Shown here one piece after another: positions 6,823-14,218 of a stretch of 64,000 nucleotides of DNA. The stretch is taken from assembly GCA_963922335.1 (NCBI GenBank), contig CAWUIB010000011.1, positions 68,523 to 132,522 of the forward strand, written 5' to 3'. Origin of the DNA: CALBPI01 sp963922335 (lineage in GTDB: Bacteria; Pseudomonadota; Gammaproteobacteria; Steroidobacterales; Woeseiaceae). Numbering within the stretch: the stretch's first letter is position 1; every line of letters starts with the position of its first letter. The position numbers and the translations under genes were made by a program. Below the pieces are notes generated by a model, which saw nothing but the letters and a program-made list of their open reading frames with translations, made no database searches and had not been told where the DNA came from.

Positions 6823-7971
6823 ATGTCAGATTCGATCAAAGACCTGTTTCCGCTGGGCGTGGCTATCGGGCCGGCGTTTTGCAATCGGGACGACGAGCGT
6901 GACGAGATGAAGCGCAATATACGTGCTGGTCGCCACACATGGATTTGGGCGCGACGACGAATCGGGAAAACGAGTCTCATCGAGCAGGTTCTCCTTGAAC
7001 TCTCCCGCGCTCGACCAGCAATCCAGGCTGCGAAGCTGGACTGCAACATCGTCCATGATGCTGATTCTCTGGATCAGGCGTTGCGTCGGGCGGTAGCGGA
7101 TCTTGCTATTCGTATGGTGCCAGGGGGTCGCACCAAGGTGCGGAATTTGCTTGGCGAGGTATTCGGCCGATTTCGGCCAGAATTCCAGATCGGCACGTCG
7201 TTATTTCAGATGCGATTGAATCCGGTGGAGTCTCCGGCTGCAAATATCGCTGAGGTCTTGCTGGCGCTCGACGCACTTGCCACGGATCTCGACCGGCGTG
7301 CCGTCGTTGTTCTGGATGAGTTTCAACAGGTAAGTCGACTGACGCATGGTCGCAAAGACACGACTCTTGAGGGGGCGATCCGACATGCTGTCGAGCGGGC
7401 AAGACGGATTACGTACATCTTCTCGGGGAGCGAACGTTCGTTGCTGGCGGATATGTTTGAAAATGCCGATCGCCCGCTGTACCACCATAGTCGCAAGATG
7501 AGTCTTGGGAGAATTTCCGCAGAGCACTATCGTCGATTTTTAATTGAGGCGGCGCGCGCACGCTGGCAAAAGTCGCTGTCTGATGGAGCAGTCGATCTAA
7601 TCCTTAAAAGATCGCAACGGCAACCTTTTTACGTGAACAGCCTTTGCGGTAGATTGTGGGATGCGCGACAGCCGCCGAAAACCGACACGGTCGAGCAGGC
7701 GTGGGCGGAAGTGGTGGAAGAGTCAACGCCGATCGTCACTGAGCGTGTCGGCAGCCTAAGTGCGACGCAACGAGCGCTATTAATCGGGATTGCGAACGCT
7801 GGACGTGTTGAACAACCAACCAGTCAGGCCTTCCTCTCGAGCATTCGCTTGTCCGCCTCGACCGGCAGCAATGCTAAAGATGTTCTGGAAGCGCAGGACT
7901 TTATCCGCCCCGACCTGGGAGGCGGATGGTTTATCGTCGATCCGGTGATGTATAGCTACCTTAAGCGCTAA
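6823..7971 (+). CDS. AAA/STAND-like ATPase of unknown role
   Basis: A 382-residue P-loop ATPase of the type annotated as archaeal-ATPase-like or AAA ATP-binding protein. The Walker A is ARRRIGKTS at 43-51; it matches the usual GPRRIGKTS except that the first Gly is Ala43. Walker B is VVVLDEFQQ at 161-169, and a sensor segment IFSGSERSLL lies near 200. A helical and winged-helix-like C-terminus follows, ending in a short WFIVDPVMYSYL strand. No partner domain or membrane segment is fused. It stands alone on the plus strand at the left edge of the accessory patch. Proteins of this class occur in defence, toxin and plasmid contexts, but no specific function can be assigned. Confidence 0.75.
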   Translation: MSDSIKDLFPLGVAIGPAFCNRDDERDEMKRNIRAGRHTWIWARRRIGKTSLIEQVLLELSRARPAIQAAKLDCNIVHDADSLDQALRRAVADLAIRMVPGGRTKVRNLLGEVFGRFRPEFQIGTSLFQMRLNPVESPAANIAEVLLALDALATDLDRRAVVVLDEFQQVSRLTHGRKDTTLEGAIRHAVERARRITYIFSGSERSLLADMFENADRPLYHHSRKMSLGRISAEHYRRFLIEAARARWQKSLSDGAVDLILKRSQRQPFYVNSLCGRLWDARQPPKTDTVEQAWAEVVEESTPIVTERVGSLSATQRALLIGIANAGRVEQPTSQAFLSSIRLSASTGSNAKDVLEAQDFIRPDLGGGWFIVDPVMYSYLKR

Positions 7972-8326
7972 CGAGCACGCTCTCTGGTAATTGAGGATGT
8001 CTGAAGTACGCTCTAAGCCGATTCAATCCGCCTCGCGATTAGCGCTCATTTTCGTTATCAAAAGCGTAGGGGAACGAACCACTGGTTACTCATAGAGCGG
8101 TCGCTCAAGTGTCTTGATTGGGGCAGCAGTGGATCGCTGCTATCGGCCAGAAGCAGTAGCCACCCATCTTGCACCTCGCATGGTCCTCTACGATTATTAC
8201 GATAAGAGATTTCTAGCATTGTCAGGCCATACCACTCGGCTCCCGCGGCTTTGGGTGTCGCGGGACTAGTTTTAGTCGCCGACACTGTAGCGAATTACTA
8301 CAGCGACAAGGACTATTGGACGCAAA
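7972..8326 (+). other. Gene-free spacer with degenerate repeat fragments
   Basis: No convincing ORF on either strand. The stretch around 8046-8072 (TTATCAAAAG, then GTAGGGG) resembles the tail of the dispersed repeat found at 8770 and 11431. The segment 8095-8165 has similar short words, such as GGCCAGAAGC. It may be a decayed third copy; the match is weak. Confidence 0.35.
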
Positions 8327-8773
8327 ATGAAGGGGAAGAAAGGTGGGCCTGTAATTCTTGTTCAAGCCATCCTCAATGCAATGATGAGCCCGGAGCAGGA
8401 GCGGCAAGAAGAGTTGGAGAAAGAGCTGCAGGGTATCGCTGTTACGCTTGTGCTCGGGATCCCATTGTTAGTCTTGGCTTTTGCCGGTTTGAAATCATTG
8501 GTTGTTGTTGGGTTTGGCATAGAGAGCAATGATTCGTACGCGTGGGTATTTGGTCTGGCCGGTGTTTTCTGCGTGTTACTTATGTTTCGGTGGTCAGAGA
8601 AACACTTTGAATCGAATAAGCTAATTATTAAAGCTCTCGCTGCGTCGATTCGCACCAAGGTTCCATATGGATATCTTGGACTACACTTCATTGTGTGGAG
8701 TGTATTTATCCTCGTTATCTGGATATTTGTCTTATCGGAATTGGGTTACTTGCCAGATTTCTTTGTACCGTAA
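8327..8773 (+). CDS. Hypothetical membrane protein
   Basis: A 148-residue protein that I do not recognise. The N-terminus is basic (MKGKKGG), followed by an amphipathic acidic helix (PEQERQEELEKEL) and four hydrophobic stretches (about 36-55, 61-66, 72-90 and 118-142). There is no clear Shine-Dalgarno. Codons are visibly AT-richer than in the flanking core genes, as in the next three ORFs. Its stop codon lies inside the first copy of the 155-bp repeat. Confidence 0.5.
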   Translation: MKGKKGGPVILVQAILNAMMSPEQERQEELEKELQGIAVTLVLGIPLLVLAFAGLKSLVVVGFGIESNDSYAWVFGLAGVFCVLLMFRWSEKHFESNKLIIKALAASIRTKVPYGYLGLHFIVWSVFILVIWIFVLSELGYLPDFFVP

Positions 8774-8925
8774 GCTTCTCTATCTGAGCGACAGCTATGG
8801 GTCAGTGACTGTCATCGTAGCAGAAGAGCCCCGTGCGTCGATTCACGGCCAGAAGCGGCCGCTGGCGTTCTCTCTAGTCGCCCCGTCATTCACAGTTGTC
8901 ACCAACCAGAACGTGTAGGGTTCTT
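8770..8925 (+). repeat. Dispersed intergenic repeat, copy 1
   Basis: This copy shares with 11431-11590, in the same order and orientation, the blocks GTAAGCTTC, CTGAGCGACAGCTA, GTCATCGTAGCAGAAGAG, CTCTCTAGTCGCCC and GTCATTCAC, and a GTAGGG or CTAGGG tail. The spacers between blocks differ. No ORF is conserved between the copies, so it behaves as a noncoding repeat. It begins at the stop codon of the gene at 8327. Confidence 0.8.
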
Positions 8926-8989
8926 AGCCCGTATCACATATCGCCTGTGGTATTTTGTCCATGAGCACAGTCATCTACTAGGTGTCCCT

Positions 8990-9823
8990 ATGAATAGATT
9001 GCTTGTTGGATTTTTCCTTTGCTGCGTTTGTCTACTTTCCGCCACCTCGTTCGCTTCGTCACCGCGAATTCCTGACAATCGCATTCCGGCAGCTGGGCCA
9101 CTTGAGGTAATTAAAAAGCGAATAGAGAATTCCGAGGTCACACCTCATGCAGCGATCGTGTCACTGTTGGAGTCTTACCGTGATGCCGATGCGTTAGCCA
9201 TCATCAAGGAGTCCCGGCTTTCTGCGCTCAACGAGTACGACTATCCAATGATCACTTATGCTGCCGCTTATGGCGCCTACGAGTCGTTCTCTTGGTTGCG
9301 GCAAAACGACAAGGAAATCGCCATGGATAGCGGATGGATTGATATCGCTCTCGGTTTTGCTGCGGGAGCGGGCGCGTACCGTATTGCTCTGGAACTCTTT
9401 CCCGAAGCTTCCCAGACTGCACGTGCCGAAGCATTGGTTAGGGCAGCAGGCAATGGCCAATGCGGCATGTTCGCCATGATGGCCAAACAATTCGATACTC
9501 CCTTGTCAGATCGACAAACGATGAGTGTCGCTGAGAGCGTTACCAGGGATTGTGCACTGTCCGAGCTAAGGCTGTTCGTCGATATTTGGAGCATTGAACC
9601 GATCATTGAGGCGAGTGTCCCCGAGGTCTTGTTTATCGCACTACTTAACGACTCTGGGCGTTTCCGAAATCTATTCGTATTCTGGCTCACACAAGGTGTA
9701 CTGACAGAGCGGTTTTGTGCTGCGCCAAGTTGGTACGTCGATAGAATGCGAGAGGAGATTCAGCACACGCCTAGCCCTGAGGATAGACAGAAAATACTGG
9801 ATCTGTACTTGTCGGAGTGCTGA
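8990..9823 (+). CDS. Secreted helical-repeat protein of unknown function
   Basis: A 277-residue protein with a clear Sec signal peptide (hydrophobic LVGFFLCCVCLLSATSFASS, cleavage near 23). The mature part is alpha-helical with loosely repeated units such as ITYAAAYGAYESFSWL and ALVRAAGNGQCGMFAMMA, which recall degenerate ankyrin or Sel1-like repeats. It ends in Glu-Cys. The ATG is preceded by AGGTG. No neighbour suggests a function. Codon use is AT-richer than in core genes. Confidence 0.55.
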   Translation: MNRLLVGFFLCCVCLLSATSFASSPRIPDNRIPAAGPLEVIKKRIENSEVTPHAAIVSLLESYRDADALAIIKESRLSALNEYDYPMITYAAAYGAYESFSWLRQNDKEIAMDSGWIDIALGFAAGAGAYRIALELFPEASQTARAEALVRAAGNGQCGMFAMMAKQFDTPLSDRQTMSVAESVTRDCALSELRLFVDIWSIEPIIEASVPEVLFIALLNDSGRFRNLFVFWLTQGVLTERFCAAPSWYVDRMREEIQHTPSPEDRQKILDLYLSEC

Positions 9824-9860
9824 TCGCACAAGATCGGTATTCGGTGACTCTTTCAGGCCT

Positions 9861-9962
9861 GTGGCAGATCTGCTTTGGATACTCTTGACTATCTCCATCC
9901 TGGCGCTGGAAGTCGCAATAATCTCGCTCGTGTTCGACAAGCTGTCGTTCCGAGGCAGATGA
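9861..9962 (+). CDS. Possible 33-residue single-pass membrane peptide
   Basis: GTG start with AGG five bases upstream. The product is one hydrophobic helix (LLWILLTISILALEVAIISL) with a short basic tail ending KLSFRGR. It lies between two hypothetical secreted proteins. It resembles small membrane proteins, but there is no further evidence for translation. Confidence 0.25.
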   Translation: MADLLWILLTISILALEVAIISLVFDKLSFRGR

Positions 9963-10008
9963 TAGTTTTGTACTGGGAACCCAGGCTTCAATGAAGGGAT
10001 ATTTGACT

Positions 10009-10719
10009 ATGGCAGAGAGAATGAAGCTTCTACACCGGCATCGTATTGAGTGGGGCTTGCCGCTAGCGGTCATTACCGTCCTTCTGTCGGGACGTGCAAT
10101 TGGTGAGGATAAAGCGTCTCAGGCAGTCGAACCTGATGGGTATTGTAGTGTAGGTGTGGAGCAATATCCTCGGTCGAATGAAACTTTTGCGGCGAGTAGC
10201 CTTAGGGGCGAATTTGTTGCGTTAGCCCGCGCAGACGGCCCACCTTTTGAAATCGAAGACTACGAAAGAAAGCGTACTAGTCTCGAGCTATATGCTCGCC
10301 GGAAAGGGGCGTATACCCTGATTTTCGACCACGTACGATTCTGGGGCTTTCCAAGGCGATTGAACGAGTTACACGTCTCCTCAAATGGAACGGTCGTGGT
10401 TGGTCCACTTCTAAATGCCGATGGACTGTTACACACAATAGAGGTTTTTTCGCCTGACGGTGATCTTCTATTCAACATTGACTCTCTCAGCGTAGACTAT
10501 TCTGGCTACGACCCCGATTGTTTGGATTCGAAGCCATGGGTATGCATGTCCATACCCTTCCGTATAGTAGGTCAGGAGCTAGATTTTTTTGATTTGAATG
10601 GCGACTCTGTTCTTATCGACTTAGATAGCGGAGAAATCGACCGGGGGATATACCCGTCGACCAATTGCTTCGATACTCCAAGAAAAGCGGCCCCGAAACA
10701 GGAAACGCTCGGCGATTGA
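10009..10719 (+). CDS. Hypothetical exported protein
   Basis: A 236-residue protein that I do not recognise. The N-terminus is basic (KLLHRHR), then a hydrophobic stretch (WGLPLAVITVLLSG) suggests a signal peptide or anchor. The mature part is acidic and beta-rich with repeated strand-turn units (NGTVVVGPLLNADG, FSPDGDLLFNIDSL) as in short propeller blades, and has four Cys. In-frame starts at 9991 and 10021 are also possible; 10009 was chosen because AGGGA stands about 10 bases upstream. It is an isolated gene in the accessory patch. Confidence 0.5.
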   Translation: MAERMKLLHRHRIEWGLPLAVITVLLSGRAIGEDKASQAVEPDGYCSVGVEQYPRSNETFAASSLRGEFVALARADGPPFEIEDYERKRTSLELYARRKGAYTLIFDHVRFWGFPRRLNELHVSSNGTVVVGPLLNADGLLHTIEVFSPDGDLLFNIDSLSVDYSGYDPDCLDSKPWVCMSIPFRIVGQELDFFDLNGDSVLIDLDSGEIDRGIYPSTNCFDTPRKAAPKQETLGD

Positions 10720-10863
10720 TGGAGTAAGCGAACGGCTACTTGATTGTCGTTAGAAACCGTTAGCTCAAAGTAAGTGCAGATCCTGTGCCTTTGGGTCATC
10801 GCGAGCACCACCTTAGAGTTTATCGACAGGATCGACAGAAGCACAGTATCGAGATCTACTATC

Positions 10864-11298
10864 ATGGCACAGGCCCTCCTATTGAGAGCATATTCGCTAG
10901 TTAAGGCGTCTGAGTATCACAGCCAGACAGAAGAGCGTCTTCGTGAGGCGATATTTAGTCTTTTTGCATTTAGCGCCTTGATCTACGCGATAGGTTTACT
11001 GATGCTTACGATCCGAGCGTTTCCGAATGTAGAAATACTATATTTCAATGAAGCCACACCCCGAGTAGGCGATTGGTTTGGCTTTGCTGCATTGATGTCT
11101 GTGTACATTTTTGTTTATTGGCTGACCTCTTTTTCTCTTGGTAAGTTCGGAGGGTTAGAGACGTTTGAAAAAGAATACCTGGCAAGGAAGGATCGTGGTC
11201 ACCCATATTCGAGTGCCGCGACGCTAGTGTTTTTTTACGCGGTTCCAGCCGTAATCATTTTTGGGCTTATTGTGGAGGGAAACCCCACAGGCAAATAG
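10864..11298 (+). CDS. Hypothetical membrane protein
   Basis: A 144-residue protein with three membrane helices (about 31-54, 75-95 and 121-138) and an amphipathic N-terminal helix. The ATG at 10864 gives a plausible cytoplasmic N-terminus; the longer GTG-type frame from 10774 is less likely. There is no ribosome binding site of note. It resembles the protein at 8327 in size and layout, but no sequence identity is evident. Function unknown. Confidence 0.5.
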   Translation: MAQALLLRAYSLVKASEYHSQTEERLREAIFSLFAFSALIYAIGLLMLTIRAFPNVEILYFNEATPRVGDWFGFAALMSVYIFVYWLTSFSLGKFGGLETFEKEYLARKDRGHPYSSAATLVFFYAVPAVIIFGLIVEGNPTGK

Positions 11299-11430
11299 TA
11301 TTCTAATCAGTCAAGGCGATCTTCTTCTGATCGCAGGAGCGTGGCGTAAATCTGTGCTTCATAGCTAGGAAAACCGATACGGAACGCGTTCGTTAAGAGT
11401 TCCAATGCTCGGTTTCGGACAGCGGTTTTC

Positions 11431-11590
11431 GTAAGCTTCCCCTTCTGAGCGACAGCTAAGGGTCAACAGCCGTCATCGTAGCAGAAGAGATAGCGGCGTC
11501 GCTTCACAGCGAATAACGGTCGCTGGCGTGCGCTCTCTAGTCGCCCTGTCATTCACGGTTGTTACTATCAAAAGTGTCTAGGGTTCTGAG
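11431..11590 (+). repeat. Dispersed intergenic repeat, copy 2
   Basis: Second clear copy of the repeat at 8770-8925, same orientation, about 2.7 kb downstream, inside the 356-bp gene-free spacer 11299-11654. The longest uninterrupted identity is GTCATCGTAGCAGAAGAG (18 nt). The rest of the spacer (11299-11430 and 11591-11654) shows nothing I can assign. Confidence 0.8.
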
Positions 11591-11654
11591 GCTGCACCAG
11601 TCTTAGCTGCCCGAATACCGAAGGCTATGATTGTTGCCATTTGGGGAGATCAGA

Positions 11655-12059
11655 ATGAACAAAGTCGTTTACGTAAACGCGCATTTCAAACCACTAATGA
11701 AAGTTCAATCCGTCAAGGTCCCAACCGGAGAGGTAAAGAAGGGATTGTTTGGCGGGAAAAAAGAAGTCACCCGCAAGGAAAAGCAATTGGTCGCGACCGA
11801 CGAATTTTCGGATTGCACCATCGACGGAGAGCGGTTGACGGCCGACATCAATCAGGCTGTCGCGTCGTTGAACAGCGAAGGCTATGAAGTAGTCAGCATC
11901 ACACCTGTGACCTCCGGGTCATATCAGTATCGGTATAACACTGAGAAATGGGTTTCACCGAGCGGCGGTTGGGGTTGGGGGTATGGGTACGGCTACGGGT
12001 TTAGCATGACGGAGGGCGTCACAATCCTGGCAAGAAAGGTGGGTCAGGTCCCGACTTAG
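11655..12059 (+). CDS. Conserved hypothetical protein with Gly/Trp/Tyr-rich segment
   Basis: A 134-residue cytosolic protein that I recognise as a scattered conserved hypothetical family. The N-terminal strand is MNKVVYVNAHFKPLMKV, then a Lys-rich loop GLFGGKKEVTRKEKQLV, a helix LTADINQAVASLNSEGYEV, and near the C-terminus an aromatic run GWGWGYGYGYGF before a final TEGVTILARKV strand. No function is known. The ATG has a good GGGGAG site eight bases upstream, which is why the longer TTG-initiated form is not used. Confidence 0.7.
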   Translation: MNKVVYVNAHFKPLMKVQSVKVPTGEVKKGLFGGKKEVTRKEKQLVATDEFSDCTIDGERLTADINQAVASLNSEGYEVVSITPVTSGSYQYRYNTEKWVSPSGGWGWGYGYGYGFSMTEGVTILARKVGQVPT

Positions 12060-12161
12060 GGATCGAGTCGCTGAGTCCAAATGCTGGCGCAGGCTTCGCC
12101 GACGTTACCGCTGCTATGGCGTACGATTATAGTGGGGTGACAATGGTCCGGGAGGAGCTTC

Positions 12162-12290
12162 ATGGCAAACCGAAGAACGCCGCTATCGGCTAGATTGCTT
12201 GAAAAAATCGAATTTTCGTTTGTTGGAGAGATCGACTCTCACGCTGAACCAGCTAGTCCCGTCCTACTGAATCGGGCTGAATGGTCATGA
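12162..12290 (+). CDS. 42-residue small protein coupled to the GNAT gene
   Basis: ORF beginning MANRRTPLSARLLEKIEF after a strong GGAGGAG ribosome binding site (12151-12157). It ends in a TGA that overlaps the next ATG as ATGA (12287-12290). That overlap is the standard arrangement for translational coupling and supports both the small ORF and the GNAT start at 12287. The product is basic at the N-terminus and acidic later, with no membrane segment. Function unknown. Confidence 0.5.
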   Translation: MANRRTPLSARLLEKIEFSFVGEIDSHAEPASPVLLNRAEWS

Positions 12291-12814
12291 GTCTTACGAT
12301 TCGCCACGAGCAACCCTCGGATGTCGACGCAATCCACGCGCTGACACAGGATGCGTTCGCCAGTGCTACGCATGCGTCAGGCACCGAAGCCTGGATTGTT
12401 CGTGCGCTTCGTGATGCCGATGCACTAAGCATCTCACTGGTTGCCGTGGAAGCATCCGTTGTCGTTGGTCATGTCGCCGTGTCGCCTGTGACGATCTCGA
12501 ACGGCTGTCACGATTGGTATGGCCTGGGTCCAATTTCCGTAGCACCGCACCGTCAGCGCGAGGGCATTGGTAGTCAACTGATGCGTGCGGCAATCTCTCA
12601 GCTCGAGGCGTTAGGTGCTGCAGGATGCGTCCTGCTGGGCGATCCGAACTACTACCAAAGGTTTGGATTCGCGCCAGTCGAAGGTTTGACGTTCAGCAAC
12701 GTGCCGCCAGAGTACTTCCAGGCGCTCGTGATGGGCGACGAGGTTCCTCAAGGGCAGGTTTCTTATCACCGCGGGTTCGAGGCGACAGCAGAAAACGATC
12801 TGGTAGACCGATAG
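12287..12814 (+). CDS. GNAT family N-acetyltransferase
   Basis: A 175-residue acetyltransferase. The acetyl-CoA pyrophosphate-binding signature is APHRQREGIGSQLM (motif A, Q/RxxGxG/A). It is preceded by the LGPISVAP strand and followed by the LLGDPNYYQRFGF segment typical of the YhbS-like GNAT subgroup. The substrate is unknown. The ATG at 12287 is used because it overlaps the preceding small ORF and matches the usual MSLTIR start. It ends 14 bp before the convergent AhpD-like gene. Confidence 0.88.
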   Translation: MSLTIRHEQPSDVDAIHALTQDAFASATHASGTEAWIVRALRDADALSISLVAVEASVVVGHVAVSPVTISNGCHDWYGLGPISVAPHRQREGIGSQLMRAAISQLEALGAAGCVLLGDPNYYQRFGFAPVEGLTFSNVPPEYFQALVMGDEVPQGQVSYHRGFEATAENDLVDR

Positions 12815-12828
12815 TACAAGATAGTCGA

Positions 12829-13389
12829 TTAGCCAACGTTTGCGAACGTGCAGTACTGCTCCTTTTCGACGAGATCCATCACAAACGTCAGTTTCGCCAT
12901 TCCGCTAATGATCGCCATTACGGTTCCGAGTTCGCAGATCTCGGCGCTGGTGAAATGCTCCTGCAGCGTTGCGATACGCTCAGCGGTCAACAGCCCCTCC
13001 GGATTGGTGAGTGCCACTTGATCCGCGTAGTCCACAACCGCGCGCGCTTTCGCGTCGAGCGCCCCCGAATCCGGGTGATTCATGATGGCGTCGATCTCGG
13101 TATCGGTTAGGCCAGCCTCAGATGCACCCGCGGTGTTTTGCTTGTTGCAGGTTCTGCAGCCGTGCAGTGCGGATAGTCGCAAGCGAGCGATTTGCTTGAA
13201 GCGTTGATCGACAATCCCTTCAAAGAACAGGTTTTGGTAGAAGTCGCCCATGACGAATCTCAATACATGGGGCGCAGTAGCAAACGCCTCCACGAACGCC
13301 GGTTCCCCGGTTAGGCCGTTGAGAGTATCCCAGGCGAGTGCGAACTCATCGGGCATTTGATCGCGTGAGATACGTTCGAGTGTGCTCAT
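12829..13389 (-). CDS. Carboxymuconolactone decarboxylase/AhpD-like protein
   Basis: A 186-residue helical protein of the AhpD/CMD superfamily. It has the redox pair CRTC (Cys78, Cys81) in the segment LSALHGCRTCNKQ and the later helix AKARAVVDYADQVALT. The His three residues after the second Cys that relays protons in AhpD is absent, so classic alkylhydroperoxidase activity is not assured. It is 12 bp downstream of the SDR gene and probably cotranscribed with it. Confidence 0.8.
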   Translation of the reverse strand: MSTLERISRDQMPDEFALAWDTLNGLTGEPAFVEAFATAPHVLRFVMGDFYQNLFFEGIVDQRFKQIARLRLSALHGCRTCNKQNTAGASEAGLTDTEIDAIMNHPDSGALDAKARAVVDYADQVALTNPEGLLTAERIATLQEHFTSAEICELGTVMAIISGMAKLTFVMDLVEKEQYCTFANVG

Positions 13390-13401
13390 GATCGTGTCCT
13401 C

Positions 13402-14145
13402 CTAGAACTGAACGATGGCACCGCCATCGACGTTGAGACCTAAACCGGATACGAACTGTGTCTCTTCAGCCGCCAGAAACAGTGCGGCGATTGCGACCTC
13501 GCGCGCTTCTCCCAATCTTCCGATCGGAGCCTTCTGCTCCCAGTACGCTTTGAAATCCGGGTCGTCCATAAAGGGTTGTGAGAGCTTCGTGATGATCGAT
13601 CCCGGCTGCAGGTAGTTGACGGTGATGCCATGCTTTCCGAGGTCGACCGCCATACCTTTGGTCAGCCCGGCGACGGCGTGTTTCGACGTGCCATAGATCG
13701 CCAGTCCGGGTCCAGCCACATCCGACATGATCGAGCCGAGATTGATAACGCGTCCTCGGCCGCTGGCCTTGAGCATCGGCACCGCTTCGCGGGTGAGGCG
13801 GAACACGGCGCGCACGTTGACCCCCATGATTTGATCCCACTGATCGTCAGTGAGCGTATCGAATTCGCCAGCGATGACGATCCCCGCATTGTTGACCAGA
13901 ATGTCCAGACCCCCGAGTGCGGACTCAGCCGTCTCGAGAACGGTCGTCTGCGTAGCGTCATCCGAGATGTCGCCAACAACGGTTGTCACATCGGGTGTGT
14001 CGTCAAACGCGGCATCGAGCTCGTCGCTGTTGATATCGGTGGCGACGATCTTCGCCCCGCGCTCGAGATAAAGGTCAGCAATTGCTTTGCCGATGCCGTT
14101 TGCCGCACCCGTAATGACGGCACGCTTACCTGTCAAATCAAACAT
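13402..14145 (-). CDS. Short-chain dehydrogenase/reductase
   Basis: NAD(P)-dependent oxidoreductase of 247 residues, the classical SDR length. The cofactor motif TGAANGIG is at 12-19 and NNAG at 85-88. The catalytic triad is Ser138, Tyr151 and Lys155 (YGTSK), and a C-terminal VSGLGLNVDGGAIVQF closes the fold. Asp37 at the end of the second strand favours NAD(H) over NADP(H). It has a good ribosome binding site (GGAGG), which directly follows the terminator of the upstream receptor gene. It is likely an operon with the AhpD-like gene. Confidence 0.9.
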   Translation of the reverse strand: MFDLTGKRAVITGAANGIGKAIADLYLERGAKIVATDINSDELDAAFDDTPDVTTVVGDISDDATQTTVLETAESALGGLDILVNNAGIVIAGEFDTLTDDQWDQIMGVNVRAVFRLTREAVPMLKASGRGRVINLGSIMSDVAGPGLAIYGTSKHAVAGLTKGMAVDLGKHGITVNYLQPGSIITKLSQPFMDDPDFKAYWEQKAPIGRLGEAREVAIAALFLAAEETQFVSGLGLNVDGGAIVQF

Positions 14146-14157
14146 TGAATAGCCTCC

Positions 14158-14194
14158 AAAAAAAACGGCGCACCCTCATTTCGAAGGTGCGCCG
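14158..14194 (-). terminator. Rho-independent terminator of the TonB receptor gene
   Basis: Read on the minus strand, CGGCGCACC pairs with GGTGCGCCG around a loop of about ten bases, followed by eight T. The ribosome binding site of the SDR gene follows the T-run at once, so any readthrough would feed the SDR operon. Confidence 0.9.
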
Positions 14195-14218
14195 ATACTG
14201 ACGGTAAACTTCGGCGGA

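Noticed and set aside
7972..12290. Integron gene-cassette array
   Set aside because: One-strand isolated ORFs with spacers suggest it, but no attC-like core pairs or integron integrase were found, and the shared repeat lacks attC structure.
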